Shown here piece by piece: positions 30,495 to 38,319 of a DNA stretch of 64,000 nt. Under the pieces are notes generated by a model. That model was not told the origin of the DNA. It saw nothing but the letters and a program-made list of their open reading frames with translations, and did not search any database. Positions within the stretch are counted from its first letter, which is position 1. Each line of letters starts with the position of its first letter. The position numbers were made by a program, and so were the translations under genes. Source of the DNA: Pseudooceanicola marinus (lineage in GTDB: Bacteria > Pseudomonadota > Alphaproteobacteria > Rhodobacterales > Rhodobacteraceae); NCBI RefSeq assembly GCF_020177265.1, contig NZ_JAIVMC010000008.1, positions 124,001 through 188,000 on the forward strand, given 5' to 3'.

Positions 30495-31541
30495 ATGCGC
30501 AGGAACAAGCTTGGCCGCACCGGGATCGAGGTGTCGGAATATTGCCTGGGGTCGATGACCTGGGGCAACCAGACCCCCAGCCGGGAGGCGCACAAGCAGA
30601 TCGACGCGGCGCTGGCCCGCGGCATCGATTTCATCGACACCGCCGAGATGTACCCGGTGAATCCCGTGCGGGAGGAAACCATCGGCCGGACCGAACGGAT
30701 CATCGGCCTCTGGCTGGAGAAAAGCCGGGGCCATCGCGGGGACATGGTAATCGCCACCAAGGCGATCGGCGAGGGCAGCAAGATGGCGCGCGACGGCGCG
30801 CCCCTGACGCCCGACACGATTGCCGAGGCCATCGAGGGATCGCTGCGCCGGCTGAAGACCGACTACATCGACCTCTACCAGTTTCACTGGCCCAACCGCG
30901 GCTCCTACCATTTCCGCAAGAACTGGTCCTATGATCCCACCGGCATGGACCGGGCGGAGGTGGTGGACAACATGCAGGAGTGCCTGCACGCCCTTGAAAA
31001 GGAACAGAAACGCGGCACGATCCGCGCCTTCGGGCTGAGCAATGAAACCGCCTGGGGCATGGCCCAGTGGCTGCGCCTGGCCGAGGAAGGCCACGGGCCG
31101 CGCGCGGCGACGATCCAGAACGAATATTCGCTGCTCTGCCGGTTGTTCGACACCGATCTGGCCGAGCTTTGCATGCTGGAAGACGTCGGCCTGATGGCCT
31201 ATTCGCCCTTGGGCGCCGGGCTGCTGACGGGCAAGTACCAGGGCCGGGCGAAGCCGCCCGGATCGCGCATGTCGCTGAACGGCGACCTGGGCGGGCGGGC
31301 AAGCAAACGGGTCTTCCCGGCGGTGGACGATTACCTCGACGTGGCCTTCAAGCATGACCTCGACATGGTGTCGATGTGCCTGGCCTGGGCCGCGCAACGT
31401 CCCTTCAACGCCTCCGTCATCTTCGGCGCGACCACGATGGAACAGCTGGAGCGTATCCTCGACGGCCTGGATCTGGAACTGTCGGAGGAGGTCATCGCGG
31501 ATCTCGACGCGGTGCATCGCGCGCATCCGATGCCTTACTGA
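30495..31541 (+). CDS. Aldo/keto reductase, Tas-like
   Basis: A 348-aa NADP(H)-dependent aldo/keto reductase. The TIM barrel carries the tetrad as FIDTAEMYP (Asp and Tyr near 47-53), IATKA (Lys near 90) and QFHWP (His near 129). The spacing and the EMYPVNPV segment match the E. coli Tas group. The C-terminal cofactor segment VIFGATTMEQLE lies near 316-327. Its physiological substrate is unknown. It is monocistronic, followed by a hairpin. Confidence 0.9.
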   Translation: MRRNKLGRTGIEVSEYCLGSMTWGNQTPSREAHKQIDAALARGIDFIDTAEMYPVNPVREETIGRTERIIGLWLEKSRGHRGDMVIATKAIGEGSKMARDGAPLTPDTIAEAIEGSLRRLKTDYIDLYQFHWPNRGSYHFRKNWSYDPTGMDRAEVVDNMQECLHALEKEQKRGTIRAFGLSNETAWGMAQWLRLAEEGHGPRAATIQNEYSLLCRLFDTDLAELCMLEDVGLMAYSPLGAGLLTGKYQGRAKPPGSRMSLNGDLGGRASKRVFPAVDDYLDVAFKHDLDMVSMCLAWAAQRPFNASVIFGATTMEQLERILDGLDLELSEEVIADLDAVHRAHPMPY

Positions 31542-31560
31542 TCCGAAAGATCGGGATCGG

Positions 31561-31588
31561 CCGGACCTGATCCGTGGATGAGGTCCGG
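31561..31588 (+). terminator. Hairpin terminator between the aldo/keto reductase and XRE genes
   Basis: CCGGACCTGATCC pairs with GGATGAGGTCCGG (one mismatch) around a 2-nt loop, 19 bp after the reductase stop. It can form on both strands, and the genes are convergent. The tail is not U-rich. Confidence 0.55.
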
Positions 31589-31655
31589 TCGTCAGTCTTA
31601 TGATATTGAAGGTTTATCCTTTGGGGTGGTCGCGTTCTCGCAGGGGTGCTGCCGC

Positions 31656-32510
31656 CTAGACCCAGTCCTTCAGCTCTCGCAGATAGCCAGGCAAATCGCG
31701 TGACGACACGCAGGCCTCTCGCAGCAGGTGGTCGAAGTGATCGGTGATCGCCTGCACTCGTTCGCGATCGCGGAAGGCAATGTAGTTCTGCCCGAGGTAG
31801 AGCACGGCCAGCAGCGGGCCGAAGATCGTCACCGGGGCCGAAAACAGCTGCCGCGCGTCGAACAGGTAGAGGCGCATCCGGGGGTAGAACCCCTCCAGCA
31901 GATCCGCGAAACGGTCAAGTTGATCGGCACGGATATCGGCCGGCAGATCGGCGTAGTAGCCAGTGGCGGTGGCGAAGGCGATCATCTCATGCCGGGGCAG
32001 CGCGATCTCGTAATCCGAGGTGGAATTGCGCATCCAGGCCAGCCGGTCTTCTGATGCGCCGATGGCCTGTTGTGTGGTGCGCCCCAGGTGCGGGGAATAT
32101 TCCCATTCCAGCAGGGCGGTCGTCTTCAGCATGTCGGGCAGGGCGGCGGGCACGTGGCGGATCTTGTAGCCCGCGGCCTCCTGGTGCCAGGTGAAGATCT
32201 GTTCGTCGATCAGGGCGCGGGCGGCTTCCGACATGCGGGCGGAACTGGCCAGAAGGTCGGCTGCCGTTTCGGGCCGCTCCGTCAGGGCCAGCAACCAATC
32301 GGCGGACACCCCGAGCGCCGCTGCGCATTCCGCTACCACCTGCGCGTTCGGCAGGCGCGGGCTGTCGCCCGACAGCAGCTGCGAGATGGTCGACCGATCC
32401 ACCCCGACACGGCGGGCCAGCGCGCTCTGGCTCGTGCCACGGCGCGCCATCGCCTCTTTCAGGCGCTGGCGAAACTGTTCGGCACGGTCACGTTTGTCAA
32501 CTTTATCCAT
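31656..32510 (-). CDS. XRE-family regulator with uncharacterised C-terminal domain
   Basis: A 284-aa protein. The N-terminal helix-turn-helix of the Cro/CI type (about residues 10-70) contains TSQSALARRVGVDRSTISQL. A region of about 200 residues follows with no enzyme motif that I recognise. It is rich in aromatic and acidic residues and is probably a ligand-sensing domain. It diverges from the DUF2061-desaturase pair, with two palindromes in the 98-bp spacer. One of these overlaps its own leader. I infer autoregulation and control of the desaturase unit. The start is the second of two adjacent ATGs, which gives better spacing to CACAGG. Confidence 0.78.
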   Translation of the reverse strand: MDKVDKRDRAEQFRQRLKEAMARRGTSQSALARRVGVDRSTISQLLSGDSPRLPNAQVVAECAAALGVSADWLLALTERPETAADLLASSARMSEAARALIDEQIFTWHQEAAGYKIRHVPAALPDMLKTTALLEWEYSPHLGRTTQQAIGASEDRLAWMRNSTSDYEIALPRHEMIAFATATGYYADLPADIRADQLDRFADLLEGFYPRMRLYLFDARQLFSAPVTIFGPLLAVLYLGQNYIAFRDRERVQAITDHFDHLLREACVSSRDLPGYLRELKDWV

Positions 32511-32515
32511 CATCC

Positions 32516-32531
32516 TGTGAATTAAATCACA
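32516..32531. promoter_or_regulatory. CRP-like palindrome TGTGA-N6-TCACA
   Basis: TGTGAATTAAATCACA is a 16-bp dyad with only one mismatched pair. It matches the CRP/FNR-superfamily consensus TGTGAN6TCACA exactly in both arms. It sits in the XRE leader, a few bases from its start codon, where binding would block XRE expression. The binder could be a CRP-type protein or the XRE protein itself. Confidence 0.55.
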
Positions 32532-32542
32532 TATCGGGAAAT

Positions 32543-32552
32543 CTGTTAACAG
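32543..32552. promoter_or_regulatory. Perfect 10-bp palindrome CTGTTAACAG
   Basis: A second dyad in the XRE/DUF2061 divergent spacer, 11 bp from the CRP-like site. It is a candidate operator for the XRE regulator, by position and symmetry only. Confidence 0.45.
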
Positions 32553-32611
32553 GATACGGAATTTCGCCCCGTCCTGGCTGCCCCTACCTTCGTCGCGAAA
32601 GCGAGGGACAG

Positions 32612-32818
32612 ATGGAAACACCGCAACGCAGCCTGGTCAAAGCCGTGCTCTGGACGCTGCTTGGCCTCCTGATGATGAGCCTCGTGGGGCTGATGTTCAC
32701 CGGTTCGGCGCAGCTAGGCGGGGCCATGGCGTTGGTGAATGCCGCACTGGGGCTGCTGTGCTACATGGGCTATGAACGGATCTGGGCGCGGGTTCGCTGG
32801 GGGCGGCTGGATGGCTGA
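32612..32818 (+). CDS. DUF2061 small membrane protein
   Basis: A 68-aa protein with two hydrophobic helices (about residues 9-28 and 34-52) and a basic end (WARVRWGR), matching the DUF2061 family of small membrane proteins with no known function. The ATG has GCGAGGGA upstream. Its end overlaps the start of the desaturase gene by 8 bp, so the two are translated together. A role as an accessory to the desaturase is possible. Confidence 0.82.
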   Translation: METPQRSLVKAVLWTLLGLLMMSLVGLMFTGSAQLGGAMALVNAALGLLCYMGYERIWARVRWGRLDG

Positions 32819-33713
32819 GCCCCGCCGCGCCGTCGAATGGCCCACCCTGGCACTGCTGGTGCTGTGCTATGCGGGCTGGGGCCTGGCGACCACCTGGCTG
32901 GCCGACCTGGCACTCTGGCCTGCGATCGCCCTGCTGGCCGTTTCGGCGGCGCTGCATTCCTCCCTCAGCCACGAGGTGCTGCACGGCCATCCCTTCCGCA
33001 ATCCCGTCGCCAATGCCGCCACCGTCTTTCCGGCGCTGTCGATCACCGTGCCCTACCTGCGCTTCAAGGCGACGCACCTGGCCCACCACCGGGACGAGAT
33101 CCTGACCGATCCCTATGACGATCCCGAAAGCAATTTCATGGACCCGACGGCCTGGGCCCGATTGCCGCGCTGGCGCCAGACCTTCCTGCGGGTGAACAAC
33201 ACGCTGCTGGGACGGATCCTGCTGGGCCCGGCGATCGGCACCCTGTCCTGGCTGGCCGCCGAGGCGCGCAGCGCCCTGCGCGATCCGCAGGTCCTGCGCG
33301 GCTGGCTGTGGCACATCCCGGCGCTGGCGCTGGTCGTCTGGTGGCTGGCCGAGGTGGCGGCGATCCCGCTCTGGGCCTTCATGCTGGGCACCTACCTGTC
33401 CCATTCCCTGCTGAAGATCCGCACCTTCCTGGAACATCAGAGCCATGAACGCCCGCGGGCCCGCACCGTCATCATCGAGGATCGCGGCCCGCTGGCCTGG
33501 CTGTTCCTGAACAACAACCTGCATGTGGTCCATCACATGCACCCCAATCGCCCCTGGTACGATCTGCCCGCGCTTTATGCCGCGCGGCGCGATCACTACC
33601 TGCGCCGGAATGAGGCCTACCGCTATGGCAGCTACGCCGAGGTCTTCCGCCGCCACTTCCGCCGCGCCAAGGACCCGGTGCCGCATCCGCTCTGGCATCC
33701 CCCCGTGGAATAG
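32811..33713 (+). CDS. Membrane fatty acid desaturase-family protein
   Basis: A 300-aa di-iron membrane oxygenase. The three histidine boxes are HEVLHGH (near residue 54), HLAHHRD (near 89) and HVVHHMHP (near 240), with hydrophobic helices between them. It belongs to the fatty-acid desaturase/carotenoid ketolase superfamily, and the exact substrate (acyl lipid, sterol-like or carotenoid) cannot be settled from motifs. It is coupled to DUF2061 by an 8-bp overlap and followed 15 bp later by a DMT permease. It is probably controlled by the divergent XRE regulator. Confidence 0.85.
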   Translation: MAEPRRAVEWPTLALLVLCYAGWGLATTWLADLALWPAIALLAVSAALHSSLSHEVLHGHPFRNPVANAATVFPALSITVPYLRFKATHLAHHRDEILTDPYDDPESNFMDPTAWARLPRWRQTFLRVNNTLLGRILLGPAIGTLSWLAAEARSALRDPQVLRGWLWHIPALALVVWWLAEVAAIPLWAFMLGTYLSHSLLKIRTFLEHQSHERPRARTVIIEDRGPLAWLFLNNNLHVVHHMHPNRPWYDLPALYAARRDHYLRRNEAYRYGSYAEVFRRHFRRAKDPVPHPLWHPPVE

Positions 33714-33728
33714 GCCAAAGCGAGGCGC

Positions 33729-34613
33729 ATGAGCCTCTGGATCCCCGTCACCCTAGCCGCCGTCGTTTTCCAGACCGCGCGCTTCATGTTGCAGAAACAT
33801 CTGGCGGGGGCCGGCCTCAGCGCCGGCGGCGCGACCTTTGCGCGCTTCCTGTGGTCCGCGCCGCTGGTCTGGCTGGCCTGGGGGCTGAGCGGGATCGCCC
33901 TGCCGCCGCTGCCGCCGCTGTTCTGGCTCTGGGCCATGCTGGGGGGCGTGACGCAGATCCTGGCGACGGTGCTGGTGGTGGTGCTGTTCAAGGGGCGCAA
34001 CTTCGCCGTTGGCGTGACCCTGAAGAAGACCGAGGTGCTGCTGACCGCGCTTTTGGGGTTCGTCCTGCTGGGCGAGGGCGTGTCCGGGCCCGCCCTGATT
34101 GCGATCCTGGCGGGCATGGCGGGGGTCCTGATTCTGACCAACCTGCCCGAGGGCAGGACCCTGCTGGCCCGCTTCGCCACCCGTGAGGCGGGCATCGGCC
34201 TGGCCTCGGGCCTGTTCTTCGCCCTGTCGGGGGTGGCCTACCGCGCCGCCTCGCTGGCGGTGCCGGGCACGCCCGGGGAACGCGCCTTGCTGACCCTGCT
34301 GGTGGTGGTCACCATGCAGCTGCTGGTGATGGCCGCCTGGCTGCGTCTGCGCGAACGGGGCGAGATCAGCCGCGTGGTCGCTGCCTGGCGTGGCACGATC
34401 TGGGTCGGCGTCACCTCGGTCGCGGGATCCTTCTGCTGGTTCACCGCTTTCACCTTGCAGACCGCCGCGCTGGTCTATGCGGTCGGCCAGTTCGAGGTGG
34501 TGCTGTCGCTGCTGGCCTCGGTGCTGTTCTTCCGCGAAACCATGTCCCGGCGGGAGCTGTGGGGCATCGGACTGGTCACGGCCTCGGTCGTGGCGCTGAT
34601 CTGGCTCAGCTGA
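33729..34613 (+). CDS. EamA/DMT-superfamily permease
   Basis: A 294-aa integral membrane protein with ten predicted helices in two homologous halves, as in EamA transporters. The second half ends with AVGQFEVVLSLLASVLFFRE, a typical EamA repeat signature, and the first half has the matching KKTEVLLTALLGFVLLGE. The substrate is unknown. It is the last gene of the DUF2061-desaturase unit by spacing. Its stop overlaps the convergent Nudix stop by 8 bp, leaving no room for a terminator between them. Confidence 0.86.
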   Translation: MSLWIPVTLAAVVFQTARFMLQKHLAGAGLSAGGATFARFLWSAPLVWLAWGLSGIALPPLPPLFWLWAMLGGVTQILATVLVVVLFKGRNFAVGVTLKKTEVLLTALLGFVLLGEGVSGPALIAILAGMAGVLILTNLPEGRTLLARFATREAGIGLASGLFFALSGVAYRAASLAVPGTPGERALLTLLVVVTMQLLVMAAWLRLRERGEISRVVAAWRGTIWVGVTSVAGSFCWFTAFTLQTAALVYAVGQFEVVLSLLASVLFFRETMSRRELWGIGLVTASVVALIWLS

Positions 34614-35337
34614 CCTCGTCGAGCGGGGAACGCCCCTTCAGCCGCCGGAACAGCTGGGCTTCTTCCCCTTGCGCGAAATAGGGCACGCTGGCGGGGGCCT
34701 CGTCACTGTCGCGGGCGGCGACCTCGGCCAGGACCACCTCGGTGATGAAGGGCAGGTCGAAGGCGCGCGCCTCGGGCAGGGGGATCCACTGCAGGAAACT
34801 CAGCTCGTCCGAGGCAGCGGTGAAATCGTCGAGGTCGCCGGCGATGGCGCGATCCGCGTCCAGGGTGAAGAACCGCGCGTCGAAGCGGCGCGGGCGGCCG
34901 GGCGGGGTGACTGCGCGAAAGACGAAGCGCAGGGCCGAGGGGTCGGGCCGGTGGCCGGTGGCGGCAAAGTCGCGCCAGTCCGCCGGCGCATCGGGCCAGT
35001 CGCCCGGCCGCCCCAGCACCAGGCCGGTTTCCTCCCACAGCTCGCGAATGGCGGCGGCGGCCAGCGCCGGGGCCAGGCCGGGGGGGCAATCCTCGCCCAG
35101 ACGTTCGGCGCAGAGGGGCGGCAGGGGCGCGGCCAGGGGCACCTGGGCATCGCCCGGGTCGACCGCGCCACCGGGAAAGACGAACTTGCCGGGCATGAAG
35201 GCGGCCTTGCTGCCGCGTTGGCCCATCAGAACCTCGCGCGTACCGTCGCGGCGGCGCAGGGCGATCACCGTGGCGGCGTCGCGTAGCGCGCTCTTGTCCC
35301 GCGGCGGCTGGCCGGCGGCTGTTGTCTGGTCCTGCAT
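34606..35337 (-). CDS. Nudix hydrolase, NUDT19-like with insertion
   Basis: A 243-aa Nudix protein. The box is split: FPGGAVDPGD (near residue 54) is separated from AAIRELWEETGLVLG (near 96-110) by about 40 residues. This split is characteristic of the NUDT19/coenzyme A-type group. It may cleave CoA derivatives or ADP-ribose-like compounds (family-based). The start has GGGGAGGAT upstream. It lies 41 bp after the DUF983 gene on the same strand, probably as an operon. Its 3' end overlaps the EamA gene. Confidence 0.86.
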   Translation of the reverse strand: MQDQTTAAGQPPRDKSALRDAATVIALRRRDGTREVLMGQRGSKAAFMPGKFVFPGGAVDPGDAQVPLAAPLPPLCAERLGEDCPPGLAPALAAAAIRELWEETGLVLGRPGDWPDAPADWRDFAATGHRPDPSALRFVFRAVTPPGRPRRFDARFFTLDADRAIAGDLDDFTAASDELSFLQWIPLPEARAFDLPFITEVVLAEVAARDSDEAPASVPYFAQGEEAQLFRRLKGRSPLDEVS

Positions 35338-35378
35338 CTCGATCCTCCCCAGATCGGCCCCGGCCCGGACGGGCGCGG

Positions 35379-35903
35379 TCAGGCGCCGTCGGCGCCGAAG
35401 CCGTGCATGTAGCGGGCCCATTGGAAGGCGACCATCGCGCCCTTGAGCCGTGGCAGAAGGTAGAGAGAGAGGGCCACCGTGCCAATAGCGAAGACGGTGA
35501 ACAGCACAAGCGGCTCCGGCTGCCAGGCCATCCAGACCGATCCCATCAGCGGCGCCGAAAGGTGGCCGACGATCAGGATGGTCAGGTAGGCGGGGCCGTC
35601 ATCGGCGCGGTGGTGACTGAAGGTTTCGCGGCAGACGGGGCAGTGATCGCGCACCTTTAGGAACCCCTTCATCAGCGGGCCCGACCCGCAATTGGGGCAG
35701 CGCCGGCGCCATCCCCGGCGCAGGGCCGGTTTCAGCGGACGCTCGGGGCGCGGCTCCGGCCGATCGCTGCGGCGGGGGGCGTTGCCGTCGCCCTGCTGCT
35801 GGGTCTGCGGGTCCGTGGCGTCGGCCTGCGCAGGCGGGGCGGGCTGTGCCGGTCCGGCGGCTGTGGGGGCCGTCTGCTGCGGCTGATCTGGATGGTTGTG
35901 CAT
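35379..35903 (-). CDS. DUF983 membrane protein with zinc-ribbon-like motif
   Basis: A 174-aa protein. The N-terminal 60 residues are disordered and rich in Pro, Gln and Ala. Then comes the DUF983 core with two knuckles, CPNCG and CPVC (about residues 69-93), likely binding zinc, and two transmembrane helices (about 105-150). Its function is unknown. DUF983 genes often accompany cytochrome oxidase or Nudix genes. The long charged N-terminus is unusual and may be an extension of this lineage. AGGACC precedes the ATG. Confidence 0.84.
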   Translation of the reverse strand: MHNHPDQPQQTAPTAAGPAQPAPPAQADATDPQTQQQGDGNAPRRSDRPEPRPERPLKPALRRGWRRRCPNCGSGPLMKGFLKVRDHCPVCRETFSHHRADDGPAYLTILIVGHLSAPLMGSVWMAWQPEPLVLFTVFAIGTVALSLYLLPRLKGAMVAFQWARYMHGFGADGA

Positions 35904-36301
35904 CTGATGGTCCTGTGGCGCAGGGGCGCCGATCCTTGATCGCGGGGGCGTTTGACCGAAACATGGGGCCTTGGCCGCGACCTGGGAAGGCTCTGCGGCC
36001 GCTTGCGGCTCCATGTCGCAAATGATCTGTCGACGAGTCATCTCTTGCGGTCTGCACGCCAGGTGCCCGCGTCCTCCTCCCGTTGCCGGCACCACGCCCG
36101 GGGGCGGATGCCGATTTCTCACTCCGATCCGCAGCTTAGCGTCTTTGGCGCCCGTAAACAGGGGGGCGGCGGCGATCGGGACGAAAAAAATCGTCGACCG
36201 GGCGACGGAAACCCGGGGGTGGCCCGTTTGACTTGCCAGAAGGCGGACGGCAAGGCGCCCCGCCCGAACGATCCCGGAAGGGACCTTGAGGAGTAGACGA
36301 G
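35904..36301. other. Intergenic region between DUF983 and the EF-hand gene
   Basis: 398 bp with no credible gene. It should contain promoters for the two divergent genes. A small dyad GACGA-A6-TCGTC lies near 36180-36195, and TTGAGGAG before 36302 is the ribosome-binding site for the EF-hand gene. Nothing else was recognised. Confidence 0.4.
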
Positions 36302-37006
36302 ATGAAACGCATTGCCCTGTTTGGAACCGCCACCGCAATCGCCCTGACGGCCTTGGCCTCCGGCGTGACCGCACAGCCCGGTGGCCAGTTTGGCGGCCAG
36401 CCCGGCGGCATGGGCCGTGGCCCGATCTTCGATTTCGCCCAGACCGACGCCGATGGTGACGGCAAGGTGACCCAGGAAGAGATCATGGCCGCCGGCCAGG
36501 CCCGCCTGGACGCCGCCTTCGAGAAGGCCGACGCCAACGCGGACGGCGAGATCACCAAGGACGAGATCACCGGCTTCATGGAAGCCCGCGCCGAGGCGCA
36601 GCGCGCCGCGCGTCGCGACCAGGCGGCCCAGCGGATGATGGAGTTCGCCGATGCCGACGAGGACGGCGTGCTGACCAAGGATGAGGTCTTCCCGCAACCG
36701 CGCGGCGATGGCTCCTTCTTCAGCCGCTTTGACACCGACGAGGACGGGGCGATCAGCGAGGAAGAATTCGCCGCCGCCCAGGACCGGTTCCAGAAACGCA
36801 TGGGCGATGGCCCGCGCGGGTCCTTCGGGGACCAGCGTGGCGGCAAGCGCGGCATGGGCTGGCACGATCACGGCGACCGTGGCTGGGGTGACCGGGGCCA
36901 TGGTCCGCGCGGCCAGGCCGATCGCGGCATGGGCGGTGGCGCCAGGGGGGAAGGTGGCCTGATGCGTCTCTTCCTCGACATGCCTGCCGAGACCCCGGCC
37001 GAGTAA
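36302..37006 (+). CDS. Secreted EF-hand calcium-binding protein
   Basis: A 234-aa protein with a signal peptide (about residues 1-24, cut near VTA-QP). Four EF-hand loops are visible: DADGDGKVTQEE, DANADGEITKDE, DADEDGVLTKDE and DTDEDGAISEEE. Each has acidic residues at positions 1, 3, 5 and 12. The C-terminal 60 residues are rich in Gly, Arg, Asp and His (WHDHGDRGWGDRGHG) and might bind metals. It is probably a periplasmic calcium-responsive protein. It is immediately upstream of an ECF sigma factor unit (173-bp gap, with a hairpin), suggesting a target or sensor role. Confidence 0.9.
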   Translation: MKRIALFGTATAIALTALASGVTAQPGGQFGGQPGGMGRGPIFDFAQTDADGDGKVTQEEIMAAGQARLDAAFEKADANADGEITKDEITGFMEARAEAQRAARRDQAAQRMMEFADADEDGVLTKDEVFPQPRGDGSFFSRFDTDEDGAISEEEFAAAQDRFQKRMGDGPRGSFGDQRGGKRGMGWHDHGDRGWGDRGHGPRGQADRGMGGGARGEGGLMRLFLDMPAETPAE

Positions 37007-37055
37007 GGCCAGGGACAAGGGTTCCGTGACCTCCCCCCGGGGTCGCGGGGCGCCT

Positions 37056-37095
37056 CGGCCCGGGGCCTGCTGCGTCCCTCAGTCGCCCCGGGCCG
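37056..37095 (+). terminator. Long GC hairpin between the EF-hand and sigma factor genes
   Basis: A perfect 11-bp stem (CGGCCCGGGGC with GCCCCGGGCCG) with an 18-nt loop, 50 bp after the EF-hand stop and without a U-tract. It could attenuate read-through into the sigma factor unit. Confidence 0.5.
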
Positions 37096-37179
37096 GGGTG
37101 CAAATTGCCGCAGGACGGGGCCGCCGGACGGGCGGCCGCGCGATAGACAGACTTCCAGGAAGGCGATAGCCCGACAGGT

Positions 37180-37770
37180 ATGACAGAGATGGCCTTCGAC
37201 GATCCAGACGCCATACCCGACGACGCGCTGCTGGTGCTTTACGCCAACGGTGACGGCACGGCGGCGCGGCTGCTGACCGAACGGCTGGCGCCCCGGGTGC
37301 TGGCCCAGGCGGCGCGCATGCTGGGCGACCGGGCCGAGGCCGAGGATGTCACCCAGGAGGCGATGCTGCGCCTGTGGCGCATCGCGCCCGACTGGCGGCA
37401 GGGCGAGGCGAAAGTGTCGACCTGGCTCTACCGGGTCACGGCCAACCTCTGCACCGACCGGCTGCGCCGGCGGCGCGGGGGCACGACGGATCTCGACGCG
37501 ATCCCGGAACCCGCCGACCCGGGGCTGCCCGCCGACGAGGAGCTGCAATCGCGGGCGCGGATGGATGCGCTGCAGGAAGCACTGGACCAACTGCCGGACC
37601 GTCAGCGGCAGGCGGTGGTCTTGCGTCACCTGGAGGGTCTGGGCAATCCTGAGATTGCCGCGATCCTAGACATCAGCACCGAGGCCGTGGAAAGCCTGAC
37701 GGCGCGGGGCAAACGGGCGCTGGCCCGCCTTCTGGCGGCGCGGCGCGAGGAATTGGGGTACGACGGATGA
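37180..37770 (+). CDS. ECF-type RNA polymerase sigma factor
   Basis: A 196-aa sigma-70 family protein of the extracytoplasmic-function class. Region 2 (about residues 25-95) has AEDVTQEAMLRLWR and ANLCTDRLRRRRG. Region 4 (about 125-185) has LDQLPDRQRQAVVLRHLEG and a helix-turn-helix NPEIAAILDISTEAVESL. There is no region 3, as expected. Its stop overlaps the start of the next gene (ATGA), a sign that the downstream product is its anti-sigma factor. It probably controls a periplasmic stress or metal response. Confidence 0.93.
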   Translation: MTEMAFDDPDAIPDDALLVLYANGDGTAARLLTERLAPRVLAQAARMLGDRAEAEDVTQEAMLRLWRIAPDWRQGEAKVSTWLYRVTANLCTDRLRRRRGGTTDLDAIPEPADPGLPADEELQSRARMDALQEALDQLPDRQRQAVVLRHLEGLGNPEIAAILDISTEAVESLTARGKRALARLLAARREELGYDG

Positions 37771-38315
37771 CCGATCGCGACGACAGACAGAACAGGCCGG
37801 ACAGCCTGGCCGATGCGGCGCTCGATGCCCTCTTCGCGGAGGCGCGGGCCGAACGGAATACCCGTGACACGGGCGACCTGCCGGACCTGCCTCCGGGCGG
37901 GGCGGAGGGCCTGCCGCCCGGCTTGTCGGCTCGCATCCTGGCGGATGCCGACACCCTGATGGATCTGCGCGCCAGTACGGCCGAGGCCGCGAGAGCCGCC
38001 GCACGGGCCCATGTGCCGGCGCGCGGCTTTGCCCCCGGCCTGGTGCCCGCCGGCGCCGGTGGCATGGGCGGCGCGATGATGCCCGGCGCAGGCTTCGGCC
38101 CGGGCGGTTTCTGGGCGCAGGTCATCCGCGCCATCGGCGGGGGCGCGGCCCTGGCGGGCCTGGGCGCGGTCACCCTGGTGGGTCTCTGGCTGGGGCTGAT
38201 GCCCCCGGCAGCCCTGCAATCGGGCCTCGACAGTGCCTTTGGCACCGGCCTCAGCGCCAATCCCTACCTGGTGGACAGCACCAGTGCCTTCGAATTCCTG
38301 GACAGCGAGGGGTGA
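37767..38315 (+). CDS. Single-span membrane protein, putative anti-sigma factor
   Basis: A 182-aa protein not matching a family I can name. The N-terminal 125 residues are cytoplasmic-like, charged, and begin with an amphipathic acidic helix. One hydrophobic span lies at about 126-150, followed by a short periplasmic tail of about 30 residues. The 4-bp overlap with the sigma gene and this topology resemble CnrY-type anti-sigma proteins, which hold the sigma factor through a short N-terminal helix. A Gly/Met-rich stretch (GAGGMGGAMMPGAG) precedes the span. The role is inferred from context. Confidence 0.65.
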   Translation: MTDRDDRQNRPDSLADAALDALFAEARAERNTRDTGDLPDLPPGGAEGLPPGLSARILADADTLMDLRASTAEAARAAARAHVPARGFAPGLVPAGAGGMGGAMMPGAGFGPGGFWAQVIRAIGGGAALAGLGAVTLVGLWLGLMPPAALQSGLDSAFGTGLSANPYLVDSTSAFEFLDSEG

Positions 38316-38319
38316 CGTG

